A DNA stretch of 64,000 nt from Teichococcus rhizosphaerae (GCF_002631185.1 NZ_PDNU01000002.1:124001-188000); one strand, 5' to 3'; shown: positions 26,316 through 35,429, numbered from the stretch's first letter. Numbers and translations: made by a program. The notes: generated by a model not told the origin, from the letters alone.

Positions 26316-27064
26316 GCACGCCGATCCTGGAAGCCGAGGGGCTGGTCAAGGCCTGGGGCGGGGTGCGCGCCGTGGACGGCGTTTCCTTCTCCCTGGCGCC
26401 GGGCGAGATGCTGGCGCTGATCGGCCCCAACGGCGCCGGCAAGAGCACCTGCTTCAACATGCTCAACGGCCAGGTCCGCCCCGATGCCGGGCGGGTGCGG
26501 CTGGCGGGGCAGGACATCACGGGGCTGCCGCCGCGCGCGGTGTGGCGTCTCGGCGTCGGCCGCACCTTCCAGGTCACCGCCACCTTCGGCTCGATGAGCG
26601 TGCGGGAGAACGTGCGGCTGGCGCTGCTCTCGCACCACCGACGGCTGCTGGGGCTGTGGCGCCCCGCCAGCCACCTCCACACGGCGGAGGCGGAGGCGCT
26701 GCTCGAGCGCGTCGGCATGGCGGCGCAGGCCGACCGCCCCTGCGCCGTGCTGGCCTATGGCGACCTGAAGCGGCTGGAGCTGGCCATGGCGCTGGCCCAC
26801 GCGCCGCGCCTGCTGCTGATGGACGAGCCCACCGCCGGCATGGCCCCCGCCGAGCGCGGCGCGCTGATGCAACAGACCGCCGCCATCGCGCGGGAGGCCG
26901 GCATCGCCGTGCTGTTCACCGAGCACGACATGGACGTGGTGTTCGGCCATGCCCAGCGCGTGCTGGTGCTGGAGCGCGGCCGGCTGATCGCCGGTGGCGC
27001 GCCGGAGGCGGTGCGGGCCGACCCGCGGGTGCGGCAGGTCTATCTGGGCGGAGGCCATTTCTGA
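26312..27064 (+). CDS. livG: Liv-type ABC transporter ATP-binding protein (LivG)
   Basis: ATPase of 250 residues powering the fused permease. Walker A is GPNGAGKST, the LivG-specific segment GVGRTFQVTATFGSMSVREN follows, Walker B is LLLMDEPTAGM with FTEHDMDVVFGHA as H-loop. The ABC signature is degenerate, reading LAYGDLKRLELAMAL instead of LSxGQ; LivG proteins often carry such a variant. The start overlaps the permease stop and the stop overlaps livF (TGATG), so the set is tightly coupled. Confidence 0.93.
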   Translation: MSTPILEAEGLVKAWGGVRAVDGVSFSLAPGEMLALIGPNGAGKSTCFNMLNGQVRPDAGRVRLAGQDITGLPPRAVWRLGVGRTFQVTATFGSMSVRENVRLALLSHHRRLLGLWRPASHLHTAEAEALLERVGMAAQADRPCAVLAYGDLKRLELAMALAHAPRLLLMDEPTAGMAPAERGALMQQTAAIAREAGIAVLFTEHDMDVVFGHAQRVLVLERGRLIAGGAPEAVRADPRVRQVYLGGGHF

Positions 27065-27765
27065 TGCTGGCGGTGGAGGGGCTGCACGCCCATTACGGCC
27101 GCGCGCACATCCTGCACGGCGTCTCGCTGGCCGTGGGCGCGGGCGAGGTGGTCTGCCTGCTCGGCCGCAACGGCGCCGGCAAGAGCACGACGATGAAGGC
27201 CATCATGGGGCTGGTGCCGCCCAGCGCCGGCACGGTGCGGCTGGAAGGGCGGGACCTCGCCGGGCAGCCGCCGCATGCCATCGCCCGGGCCGGCCTCGGC
27301 TATGTGCCGGAGGAGCGGCGCGTCTTCGCCGACCTCACCGTGCTGGAGAACCTGGAGGTGGGCCGCCGCCCGCCACGCCCCGGCCTGCGGCCCTGGACGC
27401 CGCAGCGCCTTTTCGCGCTGTTTCCCAGCCTGGAGACGCTCCGCCACCGCCCCGGCGGGCGGATGAGCGGCGGCGAGCAGCAGATGCTCACCATCGCCCG
27501 CACGCTGATGGGCAATCCCCGCCTGCTGCTGCTCGACGAGCCCTCGGAGGGCCTGGCACCCGTGGTGGTGGAGCGGATGGCGGAGGCCATCGGCACGCTG
27601 AAGGCGGAAGGGCTGTCCATCCTGCTGTCCGAGCAGAACCTCGCCTTCGCCAGCGCGGTGGGCGACCGCGCCTGCATCCTGGAAACCGGAACGCCGCGCC
27701 ACACTATGCCGATGGCGGAGCTGATGCGGGACGCGGCGCTGCGGGCGCGCTACCTGTCCGTCTGA
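27064..27765 (+). CDS. livF: Liv-type ABC transporter ATP-binding protein (LivF)
   Basis: Second ATPase of the transporter, 233 residues. It has Walker A GRNGAGKST, the LivF hallmark AGLGYVPEERRVFADLTVLE, signature MSGGEQQMLTIARTLM, Walker B LLLLDEPSEGLAP and an EQN rather than EHD after it (LLSEQNLAF), as is usual in LivF. It starts inside the livG stop codon. It ends the operon; no strong terminator is visible within 100 bases. Confidence 0.93.
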   Translation: MLAVEGLHAHYGRAHILHGVSLAVGAGEVVCLLGRNGAGKSTTMKAIMGLVPPSAGTVRLEGRDLAGQPPHAIARAGLGYVPEERRVFADLTVLENLEVGRRPPRPGLRPWTPQRLFALFPSLETLRHRPGGRMSGGEQQMLTIARTLMGNPRLLLLDEPSEGLAPVVVERMAEAIGTLKAEGLSILLSEQNLAFASAVGDRACILETGTPRHTMPMAELMRDAALRARYLSV

Positions 27766-27798
27766 AGGGGCGGGAGCCCGGCCGTGTCCGCGCGGCGG

Positions 27799-27948
27799 CT
27801 ACAGCAGCGCCCAGGCCGCCACCCAGCCGAACAGCCAGCCGCCGAGGATGCCCAGCACCGCGCCGAGCATGACCTCCCGCGCCAGGGCTTGAGCGCCCAT
27901 GCGCGAGGGGGAGGACGCGGGCAGGGCAACGCGCCCTGCCCGCGTCAT
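27799..27948 (-). CDS. Possible small membrane protein (49 aa), hypothetical
   Basis: Short open frame with a single hydrophobic segment, VMLGAVLGILGGWLFGWVAA, at its C-terminus. An internal ATG at 27900 would give 33 residues. No convincing Shine-Dalgarno precedes either start, so this may be chance. It is the only protein-like signal in the 410-base gap between livF and the convergent aminotransferase gene. Confidence 0.3.
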   Translation of the reverse strand: MTRAGRVALPASSPSRMGAQALAREVMLGAVLGILGGWLFGWVAAWALL

Positions 27949-28086
27949 GCCGGGCTGCCGCTCGGGTCGTCGCGCATACCACCAGGATGGGGGGGCCGCC
28001 GGGGGAAGGCGGTTCCAGGTGGCCGGGACGGGGGCGTGGGGGAACGGCATCGGCATGGCCCAATGCGAACATAAACAGAACACGAA

Positions 28087-28103
28087 GGCAAGGGGCCTTT
28101 GCC
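28087..28103 (-). terminator. Weak hairpin downstream of aminotransferase gene
   Basis: Imperfect stem (GGCAA...TTGCC with extra inner pairs) followed on the minus strand by a T-rich run (TTCGTGTTCTGTTTATG). It is about 70 bases past the aminotransferase stop, in a noticeably A/T-richer patch (28050-28145) that is otherwise without features. Confidence 0.28.
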
Positions 28104-28175
28104 GTTCTACCCCGGAAAACCAGAACAGAAAGGGAAAATTAATGGTGAGGGCCCGGAACGAACCCTCGCCCTTCC

Positions 28176-29498
28176 TCAGCCGCCGGCGATCTCCCCCAGC
28201 ACCGCGTCCACCGCCTCCAGGAACTGCTCCGCATGCTCCTGGCGGAACACCAGCGGCGGGCGGATCTTGAGGATGTTGGCGTGCGGACCGGCGGCGCTGA
28301 TCAGCACCCGGCGCTCGCGCAGCCCGTTCACCAGCCGCGCCGTTTCCTCCGTGGCGGGTTCCTTGCCGGCGCGGTCCTTCACCAGCTCGACGCCGACGAA
28401 CAGCCCCGCCCCGCGCACATCGCCGATGATCTCGTGCCGCTCCGCCAGTTGCCGCAGCCCCGCCGCCAGGAAGGCGCCGGTGGCGCGGGCGTTCTCCACC
28501 AGCCCCTCGCCCTCGATCACCTCCAGCACCGCCTGCCCCACGGCGCAGGAAACGGGGTTGCCGCCGAAGGTGTTGAAGTAGCGCGTGGCCTCGCCGAAGC
28601 GGGCGAGGATGTCGGGCCGCGAGACCATGGCGGCGATCGGGTGGCCATTGCCCATCGGCTTGCCCATGGTGACGATGTCCGGCACCAGGCCATGGCGCCC
28701 GAAGCCCCACATCCCCTCGCCCGTGCGGCCGAAGCCGGGCTGCACCTCGTCGGCGATGAACAGCCCGCCCGCCTTGCGGATCGCCTCCACGGCCGGGGCC
28801 AGGAAGCCCGCCGGGTCGGAGAACACGCCATCCGAGGAGAAGATGGTGTCCACCAGCAAGGCGGCGGGCGCGATGCCGTGCGCGCGCAGGTCGGCGATGG
28901 CGGCGCGCACATCGGCGGCGAAGCGCTCGGCCACGCTGGGGCCGCCGCGGTAGAGGTCGGGCGCGGGCACGGTGCGCACATTGCCGCCCAGCGTGACGTG
29001 GCTGCCGAGCGAGGGCGACATCTCCGAGATGGCCACCGTGACGCCATGGTAGGCGAGCTTCGTCACGATGAAGCCGGTGCCGCCCGTGTGGCTGCGCGCC
29101 ACGCGGTAGGCCAGATCGTTCGCCTCGCTGCCCGTGCAGGTGAACATGACATGGCCGAGCGGCGCCGGGAAATAACCCAGCAGCTTCTCGGCATAGTCCA
29201 GGATCACCGGATTGAGGTAGCGCGTGTGGGTGTTCAGCACGGCCGCCTGCCGCGCCAGCGCCGCCACCACATGCGGGTGGCAGTGCCCGACGCTGGCGAC
29301 GTTGTTGTACACGTCGAGATAGGGGTTGCCGTCCGGGTCGTAGAGCCACACCCCCTCGCCGCGCACCAGATGCACCGGGTTGGCGTAGAACAGGCGGTAG
29401 GCCGGGCCGAGCAGCTTCTGGCGGCGGGCGATCATCTCCCGCTCGCGCGTGCCGATGGCGTTGGTGGCCTTCGGGTCGAAGGCGTTGATCATGCTCAT
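28176..29498 (-). CDS. Class III aminotransferase / phospho-lyase-like PLP enzyme
   Basis: Fold-type I PLP enzyme of 440 residues. Family marks are YDPDGNPYLDVYNNVASVGHC, FTCTGSEANDLAYRVARSHT, the cofactor Asp in GLFIADEVQPGFGRTG, and the PLP lysine K280 in VTMGKPMGNGHPIAA. These motifs (especially YNNVASVGHCHPHVV and SEANDLA) are those of the AGXT2L/ETNPPL-PHYKPL subgroup, which removes phosphate and ammonia from phosphoethanolamine or phosphohydroxylysine rather than transaminating. The gene starts inside the stop of an APH-type kinase gene (ATGA), which would supply the phosphorylated substrate. The exact substrate is inferred from this pairing only. Confidence 0.9.
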   Translation of the reverse strand: MSMINAFDPKATNAIGTREREMIARRQKLLGPAYRLFYANPVHLVRGEGVWLYDPDGNPYLDVYNNVASVGHCHPHVVAALARQAAVLNTHTRYLNPVILDYAEKLLGYFPAPLGHVMFTCTGSEANDLAYRVARSHTGGTGFIVTKLAYHGVTVAISEMSPSLGSHVTLGGNVRTVPAPDLYRGGPSVAERFAADVRAAIADLRAHGIAPAALLVDTIFSSDGVFSDPAGFLAPAVEAIRKAGGLFIADEVQPGFGRTGEGMWGFGRHGLVPDIVTMGKPMGNGHPIAAMVSRPDILARFGEATRYFNTFGGNPVSCAVGQAVLEVIEGEGLVENARATGAFLAAGLRQLAERHEIIGDVRGAGLFVGVELVKDRAGKEPATEETARLVNGLRERRVLISAAGPHANILKIRPPLVFRQEHAEQFLEAVDAVLGEIAGG

Positions 29499-30631
29499 GG
29501 GTTGAGGGCCTTCCGCAGATAGGTCTCGGCCTCGGCGCGCGGCAGGGCGCCCAGGCGGCGCAGCCCGGCGAGGCTGCGCGGGTAGTTCCGCAGGATGTAG
29601 GGGGCGTTCTGCGGCTGCCGCGCGGCGCGCCAGCCGCTGATCGTCACCGCCACCGCAAGCCGGGTGGCGATGAGGTCGGCGAGGACGGACAGCTCCCCAT
29701 CCTCCAGGGGGCAGACGGCGTGGAAGGCGGCGGCGAGCTGCGCCGGCCCTTCCAGCGGGTGGCCCTCCTCCGTCATCTGGTAGGCCGCGGCGGTGGCCAG
29801 GTCCTGCACCAGGGGGGCGCGCACCATGTCGCCGAAGTCGATGATGCCGGCCACCCGGTCGTCCCGCGCCTCGTCGGCGAGGATGTTGTGCGGGTTGAAG
29901 TCGTTGTGGACCACCTGCCGGCGCAGCGTGGCGAGGCGCGGCACGGCATGGGTGGCGAAGCGCTCCAGCACCGCATCGGCCAGCTCGCGGTCGGGGGCAT
30001 CGGGGAGATGCGCCACCAGGGGCCGCAGCCGCAGGGCGTGCTGGATGTCCCACATCAGCGCGTGCTCCTCGGCCGGGTGGCGGAAGTCGCGCAGGGCGAG
30101 GTCGAGCCGCGCCAGGGTGGCGCCCACCGCCGCGCGCTGCGCCGGGCCGGGCCGGGTCAGGTGCAGCGGCCGGCCGGGCAGGTAGTCCAGCACCCGCACG
30201 CGGCAATCGGGCTGGCCAGGGCGGCGCCACAGGGCTTCCGGCGCCCCGCCCTCCAGCGGCGGGTGGAGGCGCGGCACGGGCAGGTCAGGGCCGGTTTCCG
30301 CCAGGTGCAGCAGGGCGCGGCTCTGGAAGTCCGAGACCGCCGGCTCCTCCGCCGGGTGGATCACCTTCAGCACGTATTCGGCGCCATCGGCGGCGCGCAG
30401 GTGGAAGTTGCGGTCGCGCTCGCCGGTCAGCGGCCTCACCGCCGCTTCCAGGCCGAAGCGCTCCCGCGCCAGCGCCGCCACCTCCACCTCCGTCACGGCT
30501 GGCGGGGCGGCATCCAGCACCGCGCCCAGCTCGTCGCCGGAAACCTCACCCTGGTGTTCTGTCGCCGCCACGTCCCGTCCTTCTGCTGAATCGGCGGCGG
30601 CATCATGCGCCGGCACGGCCTGCCCGGCCAT
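29495..30631 (-). CDS. APH-family kinase (hydroxylysine kinase-like)
   Basis: Small-molecule kinase of 378 residues with the aminoglycoside phosphotransferase fold. The nucleotide part has AEYVLKVIHPAEE (Lys) and the catalytic loop is RQVVHNDFNPHNILAD, with the metal Asp in GIIDFGDMVRAPLVQDLA. Coupling to a class III PLP enzyme matches the vertebrate HYKK (AGPHD1)/PHYKPL pair and bacterial fusions of the two domains, so phosphorylation of hydroxylysine, ethanolamine or a similar amino alcohol is a better guess than antibiotic resistance. The first ~40 residues from ATG 30631 are poorly conserved-looking and the true start may be later. Confidence 0.85.
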   Translation of the reverse strand: MAGQAVPAHDAAADSAEGRDVAATEHQGEVSGDELGAVLDAAPPAVTEVEVAALARERFGLEAAVRPLTGERDRNFHLRAADGAEYVLKVIHPAEEPAVSDFQSRALLHLAETGPDLPVPRLHPPLEGGAPEALWRRPGQPDCRVRVLDYLPGRPLHLTRPGPAQRAAVGATLARLDLALRDFRHPAEEHALMWDIQHALRLRPLVAHLPDAPDRELADAVLERFATHAVPRLATLRRQVVHNDFNPHNILADEARDDRVAGIIDFGDMVRAPLVQDLATAAAYQMTEEGHPLEGPAQLAAAFHAVCPLEDGELSVLADLIATRLAVAVTISGWRAARQPQNAPYILRNYPRSLAGLRRLGALPRAEAETYLRKALNP

Positions 30632-30673
30632 GGGGCGGAGCCGTGAAAGGCCGGAACGCGCGCCGCCCCGCCG

Positions 30674-32245
30674 TCAGCCTCCGACCATGCCGCCGCTGAG
30701 ACGGGTGATGGAGAGCAGGGCGCTGCGCGGCGGCTCATCCGGCCGGAAGCCCGGCCAGCGCGTGCCGGGGCGCGCATGGCTGGCGCCGGGCTCGGCGCCC
30801 GGGGTCCGCGCCAGGGCGAAAAGGGCCGTGCCGTCCGGGCTCATCGCCGCACCGCCCAGCGCCGCGCCGCGCGGCGCGCCATAGACCGGCAGGGCGAGGC
30901 CCCGGCCCGGCCCTTCCGTGTCGCAGCCATAGAGCGCGTCCGGCGTGGCGCCGACCCGCCCGTCATGGTCCGTGCCGATCCAGAGCCTGCCACGCCCATC
31001 CAGCGCCAGGGTGGCGGGCGCCTCGGGCCAAGCGAAGCCCGGGCCGGCATGGCGCGGCTCCGGTGCGCCGCCCGTCAGCAGCAGGCTGGCCGCGGCCTCC
31101 GCCGCCGCGTGGTCGCCACCCTCGGGGCGGATCTCCACGATATGCCCCGCGGCGCTGCCGGCGCGCGGGTTCAGCCGGTCCACCTGCTCCGGCCGCCGCG
31201 CCGCATTGCCCTTGCAGGCCAGGAAGAGGCGCCCGCCCGGCCCGTCCACCGCCAGGCCGCCGGGCAGGTCGAAGGCCGTGGCGCCGAAGCTGGCAGCGGC
31301 CGCGATGGGGTTGAGCCGCGTGGCCGCGTCGCGCGGCAGGGCTTCCCAGCGCAGGCCCTGGCCGGCCAGCCGCGCCACGGACAGGGTGCCCTGGTCCAGC
31401 GCGCCCGGCTCCGCCGCCGGCCCGTCCGAGACGAAGCGGAACAGGTGGCCGAAGGCGCGCCGGTCGGTCAGGTACACCACGGCCCGGCCATCGCGGCCCA
31501 GGGCGGCGGCGGCATCGCCGCGCGGAAATCGGGCCAGGGCGGTGCGCTTGGCCGGCACGGCGGCCGGGTCGAGCGGATCGAGCTCGGCCACCCAGCCGAA
31601 GCGCAACCCGTCGCGAAAGCGCGGGCCGAGGGAACCCAGGCGGGTGATCCAGGGCGCCGGGTCGTCCTCGGCCAGCAGCAGCGTGCCCCAGGGGGTGGCG
31701 CAGCCGCCGGAAACCGCCAGCAGGCCCTGGATCGCCTCGCCCACGCTGCCCGCCGCCGGGCCGGTGATGCGGCACAGCGTGTCCGCCGTCAGCCGGCGCG
31801 ACTGGTAGCCGCCATCGGCGACGATCCAGCGCCCGCCCCGGCGTTCCAGGTTCAGCAGCGAGGCGCCCTGCATCATCGCGGCCACGGCCGGGCGGTCCCG
31901 CCCATCGGGAAAGGCCATGGCCGGGTCCACGGTGGGGTGGGCCACCGCCAGCACGGCGCGGGGGACACCATCCGCCGCCACGGGCTGCGGCACGATGGCG
32001 CAGATGCGCCCGTCCCAGCCGAACTGAGTGGCGGCCGCCTCCGGCGTGGGCGCGGCGGGGTTCCAGGGCAGCGCGTCGAAGGTCACGCGGTCGCCCCAGC
32101 GCGCCAGCACGCCCCGCCGGTAGCCGGGGGCCACCGTGTCGTCCAGCTTCACCGCCAGCTGGCCGGGCGGCATGTCCAGCGTGGTGACCTGCGCGCGCGC
32201 CGGCCGGGCCGCCGCCAGCAGCGCCCGGCGGGAAAGCCTGCTCAC
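30674..32245 (-). CDS. PhoX-like (DUF839) protein, short form
   Basis: Beta-propeller protein of 523 residues related to PhoX phosphatases. Shared motifs with the PhoX at 48534 include SGGCATPWGTLLLAEDD, FGWVAELDPLDPAAVPAKRTALARF, ARRPEQVDRLNPR, and the end RWPGFRPDEPPRSALLSITR. It is about 120 residues shorter and lacks the long N-terminal part. The leader (SRLSRRALLAAARPARAQV) has a Tat-like RR but a very short hydrophobic core, so export is doubtful. The GTG start overlaps the stop of the molybdoenzyme gene, indicating coupling. Ca/Fe ligands cannot be assigned with confidence. Confidence 0.82.
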   Translation of the reverse strand: MSRLSRRALLAAARPARAQVTTLDMPPGQLAVKLDDTVAPGYRRGVLARWGDRVTFDALPWNPAAPTPEAAATQFGWDGRICAIVPQPVAADGVPRAVLAVAHPTVDPAMAFPDGRDRPAVAAMMQGASLLNLERRGGRWIVADGGYQSRRLTADTLCRITGPAAGSVGEAIQGLLAVSGGCATPWGTLLLAEDDPAPWITRLGSLGPRFRDGLRFGWVAELDPLDPAAVPAKRTALARFPRGDAAAALGRDGRAVVYLTDRRAFGHLFRFVSDGPAAEPGALDQGTLSVARLAGQGLRWEALPRDAATRLNPIAAAASFGATAFDLPGGLAVDGPGGRLFLACKGNAARRPEQVDRLNPRAGSAAGHIVEIRPEGGDHAAAEAAASLLLTGGAPEPRHAGPGFAWPEAPATLALDGRGRLWIGTDHDGRVGATPDALYGCDTEGPGRGLALPVYGAPRGAALGGAAMSPDGTALFALARTPGAEPGASHARPGTRWPGFRPDEPPRSALLSITRLSGGMVGG

Positions 32246-34548
32246 GCCGCCTGTTCCGCCACCGGCCGCGGCGCGTCATGCACCGTCACCGCCGGCAGGG
32301 CGCCCGCGAACCGCTCCACCTCCACAAGGCAGGACTGCGCGGCGCTGCCCTGGCCGAGGCGGGAGGTGCCGACGTCGCGCGTCAGCACGTTGGGGTTGCC
32401 ATGCACGTCGAGCCCGCCCTGCTCCGGCGAGGGATCCCACCACGCGCCCGTGGCCATGGCGACGACGCCGCGGCGGATGCCGTCGCTCAGCCGCAACCCC
32501 GCGAGGCAGGCGCCGCGCTCGTTGAACACGCGCAGGATGTCGCCGTCCCGAAGGCCGCGCGCGGCGGCGTCGGCGGGGTGCATCAGCAACGGCTCGCGGC
32601 CCTGGATCTTGTCGGCGGCGGCAACGCGGCCGGGGTCGAGCTGGCCGTGCAGGCGCGTCGCCGGCTGGTAGGACAGCAGGTGCAGCGGGAAGCGCGCGGC
32701 GAGCGGCGCGCCGAGATATTCCTGCGGCGCCTGCCAGCGCGGATGGCCGCCGATCTCCTCATAGCCGAAGCCCGCGATCGTTTCCGAATACAGCTCCACC
32801 CTGCCGGAGGGCGTGTTCAGCGGATGCGCCACGGGGTCGCGCGCGAACTCGGAGAACAGCACGAAATCCTCCTCCGGCGGCGGCACCTCGACGAAGCCCT
32901 CGGCCCAGAAGCTGTCATAGTCCGGCGCGTCGAAGCCGAAGCGGGCGCAGGCCTGGCGCCAGCGCTCGTAGAGGTGGCGCAGCCAGGCGGCCTCGTCGCG
33001 CTGCTCGGTGAAGCGGTCGCGGAAGCCGCAGGCCTCGGCGATGTCGGCCAGCATGTCGTGGTCGTTGCGCGCCTGGGCCTGGGGCGGGATCGCCTGGTGC
33101 ATGGCGCGCACGAAGCGGTCGCGCGAGGAGGAGGCGATGTCGTTGCGCTCCAGCGTCGTCGTCGCCGGCAGCACGATGTCGGCGTGCCGCGCGGCGGCCG
33201 TCCACCACGGCTCCTGCACGATGATGGTCTCGGCCCGGTTCCAGCCGCGGCGGAGGCGGTTGAGGTCCTGGTGGTGGTGGAACGGGTTGCCGCCCGCCCA
33301 CCAGATGATGCGGATGTCGGGCAGCACGATGTCGCGCCCGTTGTATTGCAGGATCTCGCCCGGCCGCTCCAGCAGCTCCGTCACGCGCGCGACGGGGATG
33401 TTGAGCCCGCCCGGATTGCGCGTGGCCGGCAGCGAGACGGAGGGCAGCTCGCGGCGCGGCGTGCCCATGCCGTTCAGCGAGCCATAGCCGAACATCACCC
33501 CCTGGCCCGGCTTGCCGATGCCGCCGAGCGCGGCGGCCAGCGCCACCAGCGCCCACCAGGGCTGCTCGCCATGCTCGGCACGCTGGATGGACCAGGTGGC
33601 GGTGAGCATGGTGGGCAGCCGCGCCGCCTCCAGCGCGAGCGCGCGGATGGTTTCGGCCGGCACCTCGGTGATGGCGGCGGCCCAGGCGGCGGTCTTCGGC
33701 GTGCCGTCGGCCTCGCCCATCACATAGGGGCGCAGGCGGTCCCAGCCGGTGCAATGGGTGGCGAGGAAGCCGCGATCCTCCAGCCCCGCCTCCACCAGCG
33801 TGTGGATCATGGCCAGGATCAGCGCCGTGTCGGTGTTGGGGCGGATCGGCACCCATTCGGCGCCGAGGAAGTCCGGCGTGTCGCCGCGGAAGGGGGAGAT
33901 GTTGACGAAGCGCCCGCCCGCCTCGGCCACGCGCTTCAGCCAGGGCACGTATTCATGCGCGCCGGCGCCGCCCGCCGTCACCAGCGCGTTCTTCAGCGGC
34001 AGGCCGCCCAGGCAGATCATCAGCCTCGTGTGGCGGGCGATGCTGGACCAGTCCGTCACCGGCCCCTGGATGACCTCGTTGGTACCGAGGATGTGCGGCA
34101 TCAGCGTCATGCCGGCGCCGTAGGAATAGTTCGTCACCTGGTTGGTGAAGCCGCCGCCGAGGCCGAGGAAGCGCTGCAGCTGGCTCTTGGCGTGGTGGAA
34201 GCGCCCGGCGGAGGACCAGCCATAGGAGCCGCCCATGATGGCCGGGTGGCCGAACTCGGCCCGCACCCGCCGCGTCTCCTCCGCCACCAGGCGGGTGGCC
34301 TGGTCCCAGGAGACGGGGACGAAGTCGCGGTCGCCCCGTTCGGCGCCGCGCCGCTCGCCGCGCAGCCAGCCCGCCCGCACATGGGGGCGGTCGATGCGGC
34401 TTCTCGCATGCACCACGTCAGGGATGGCCTCGATCAGCGGTCCCGGATGCGGGTCGCGCCGGAAGGGGCGGACGCCGACCACGCGGCCCTGCTCCACCAC
34501 CGCGTCGAAGCTGCCCCAATGCGCGGCATGTGGCTTGATCCCCGTCAT
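32242..34548 (-). CDS. Molybdopterin oxidoreductase, BisC/TorA/DMSO reductase type
   Basis: Mo-bis-MGD enzyme of about 768 residues. The serine-ligand segment typical of BisC/TorA/DorA is present (GGSYGWSSAGRFHHAKSQL), as are RFLGLGGGFTNQVTNYSYGA, DTALILAMIHTLV, WWAGGNPFHHHQDLN and ADIVLPATTTLERND. There is no [4Fe-4S] Cys motif and no Tat signal, so it should be a cytoplasmic biotin/methionine sulfoxide reductase-like enzyme rather than a periplasmic respiratory one. ATG 34548 is preferred because GGAGAG is 9 bases upstream; ATG 34569 adds seven residues. It is coupled to a PhoX-like gene. Confidence 0.9.
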   Translation of the reverse strand: MTGIKPHAAHWGSFDAVVEQGRVVGVRPFRRDPHPGPLIEAIPDVVHARSRIDRPHVRAGWLRGERRGAERGDRDFVPVSWDQATRLVAEETRRVRAEFGHPAIMGGSYGWSSAGRFHHAKSQLQRFLGLGGGFTNQVTNYSYGAGMTLMPHILGTNEVIQGPVTDWSSIARHTRLMICLGGLPLKNALVTAGGAGAHEYVPWLKRVAEAGGRFVNISPFRGDTPDFLGAEWVPIRPNTDTALILAMIHTLVEAGLEDRGFLATHCTGWDRLRPYVMGEADGTPKTAAWAAAITEVPAETIRALALEAARLPTMLTATWSIQRAEHGEQPWWALVALAAALGGIGKPGQGVMFGYGSLNGMGTPRRELPSVSLPATRNPGGLNIPVARVTELLERPGEILQYNGRDIVLPDIRIIWWAGGNPFHHHQDLNRLRRGWNRAETIIVQEPWWTAAARHADIVLPATTTLERNDIASSSRDRFVRAMHQAIPPQAQARNDHDMLADIAEACGFRDRFTEQRDEAAWLRHLYERWRQACARFGFDAPDYDSFWAEGFVEVPPPEEDFVLFSEFARDPVAHPLNTPSGRVELYSETIAGFGYEEIGGHPRWQAPQEYLGAPLAARFPLHLLSYQPATRLHGQLDPGRVAAADKIQGREPLLMHPADAAARGLRDGDILRVFNERGACLAGLRLSDGIRRGVVAMATGAWWDPSPEQGGLDVHGNPNVLTRDVGTSRLGQGSAAQSCLVEVERFAGALPAVTVHDAPRPVAEQAA

Positions 34549-34654
34549 CCTGCTCAACTCTCCAGTCATGGGCGGCCCGGTGGGGCGGAGCCGACGGGGG
34601 CGGAGAATGCGCCGGGCGGCGGCGCGGGGCAAATGCGCGGAAGAAGGCAGGCAC

Positions 34655-34683
34655 AAAAAAATCGCGCCCCTTCCGGGGCGCGA
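34655..34683 (-). terminator. Rho-independent terminator after CHAP gene
   Basis: On the minus strand a perfect 9-bp GC-rich stem (34675-34683 with 34662-34670) with a 4-base loop is followed by seven T (34661-34655). It lies 27 bases after the stop of the CHAP-domain gene. This is the best intrinsic terminator in the window and separates that gene from the molybdoenzyme gene. Confidence 0.9.
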
Positions 34684-34709
34684 CGCACAGGCCCGAGCGG
34701 TGGTCCGGC

Positions 34710-35429
34710 CTAGCGGCGGACGGCGTTGACGTTCAGCTCGCGCACGGCGCCGGCGATGTGCTCGGCATGGGCGCTGCGGGCGGGCGGCGCTTCGGCGACT
34801 TCCTCGAACACCGCGTCGCCCTTGGCCATCATGGTGCCGGGGGCGCGGTTGTGGATGAAGCCGTTGGTGGCATAGACGCGGCCATAGGCATCGTCGCTGC
34901 GGCCGGTCTGCACGCGCACCGCGGTCCAGTCGTTGCGGTCCGACACGTCGATGACGGAAACGCCGCGCATCACCGTGCCTTTGCGGATGCCCGGGCCTTC
35001 CCAGTTGGCGTGGTCGATCAGCACCTCGCGCGGGCCCACGACGCGGGATACCACCGCGACATGGCCGAGCCGCATGCCGCCCGAGGCGCGGAAGCTGAGC
35101 ACGGAGCCCCGCTCCGGCCGCTGGCCACGGGCATAGGCGCCGGCGGCGCCGGCCCACCAGGTATGCGCGTTGCCGGTGATCTCGATGCCGCTGACGGCGC
35201 GGGCATAGGGCACGCAGGAGATGTTCTCGGCGCGCTGCAGCTCGGGCGGAAGAGGCTTCAGGGTCGGCGACTTGGCGCTGCGGACGGCGACGGGCTGATG
35301 CAGGGCGGCGCGCGGCTGCTTGACGGTCTCACGGGTGTTGCGGCTGGTCGCCGCGTCAGCGGCCGCAGGCGCGGCACACATCGCCCCGAAAAGGACGGCA
35401 AATGCCATTGCTGCGCTGTTCACCCGCAT
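34710..35429 (-). CDS. CHAP domain-containing secreted protein
   Basis: Probable cell-wall amidase/endopeptidase of 239 residues. A signal peptide (AAMAFAVLFGAMCAAPAAADA) precedes a basic, Pro-rich linker and a CHAP domain with catalytic Cys in NISCVPYARAV, the WWAGAAGAYARGQRPERGSV segment, the His in GGMRLGHVAVV, and IDHANWEG. Role: cleavage within peptidoglycan peptides outside the membrane, perhaps in septation or turnover. It stands alone between a strong terminator and an A/T-rich upstream region that likely holds its promoter. Confidence 0.88.
   Translation of the reverse strand: MRVNSAAMAFAVLFGAMCAAPAAADAATSRNTRETVKQPRAALHQPVAVRSAKSPTLKPLPPELQRAENISCVPYARAVSGIEITGNAHTWWAGAAGAYARGQRPERGSVLSFRASGGMRLGHVAVVSRVVGPREVLIDHANWEGPGIRKGTVMRGVSVIDVSDRNDWTAVRVQTGRSDDAYGRVYATNGFIHNRAPGTMMAKGDAVFEEVAEAPPARSAHAEHIAGAVRELNVNAVRR

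Noticed and set aside
29495-30631. Antibiotic (aminoglycoside) resistance gene
   Set aside because: Although the APH fold is present, the coupled phospho-lyase-type gene points to small-molecule catabolism.
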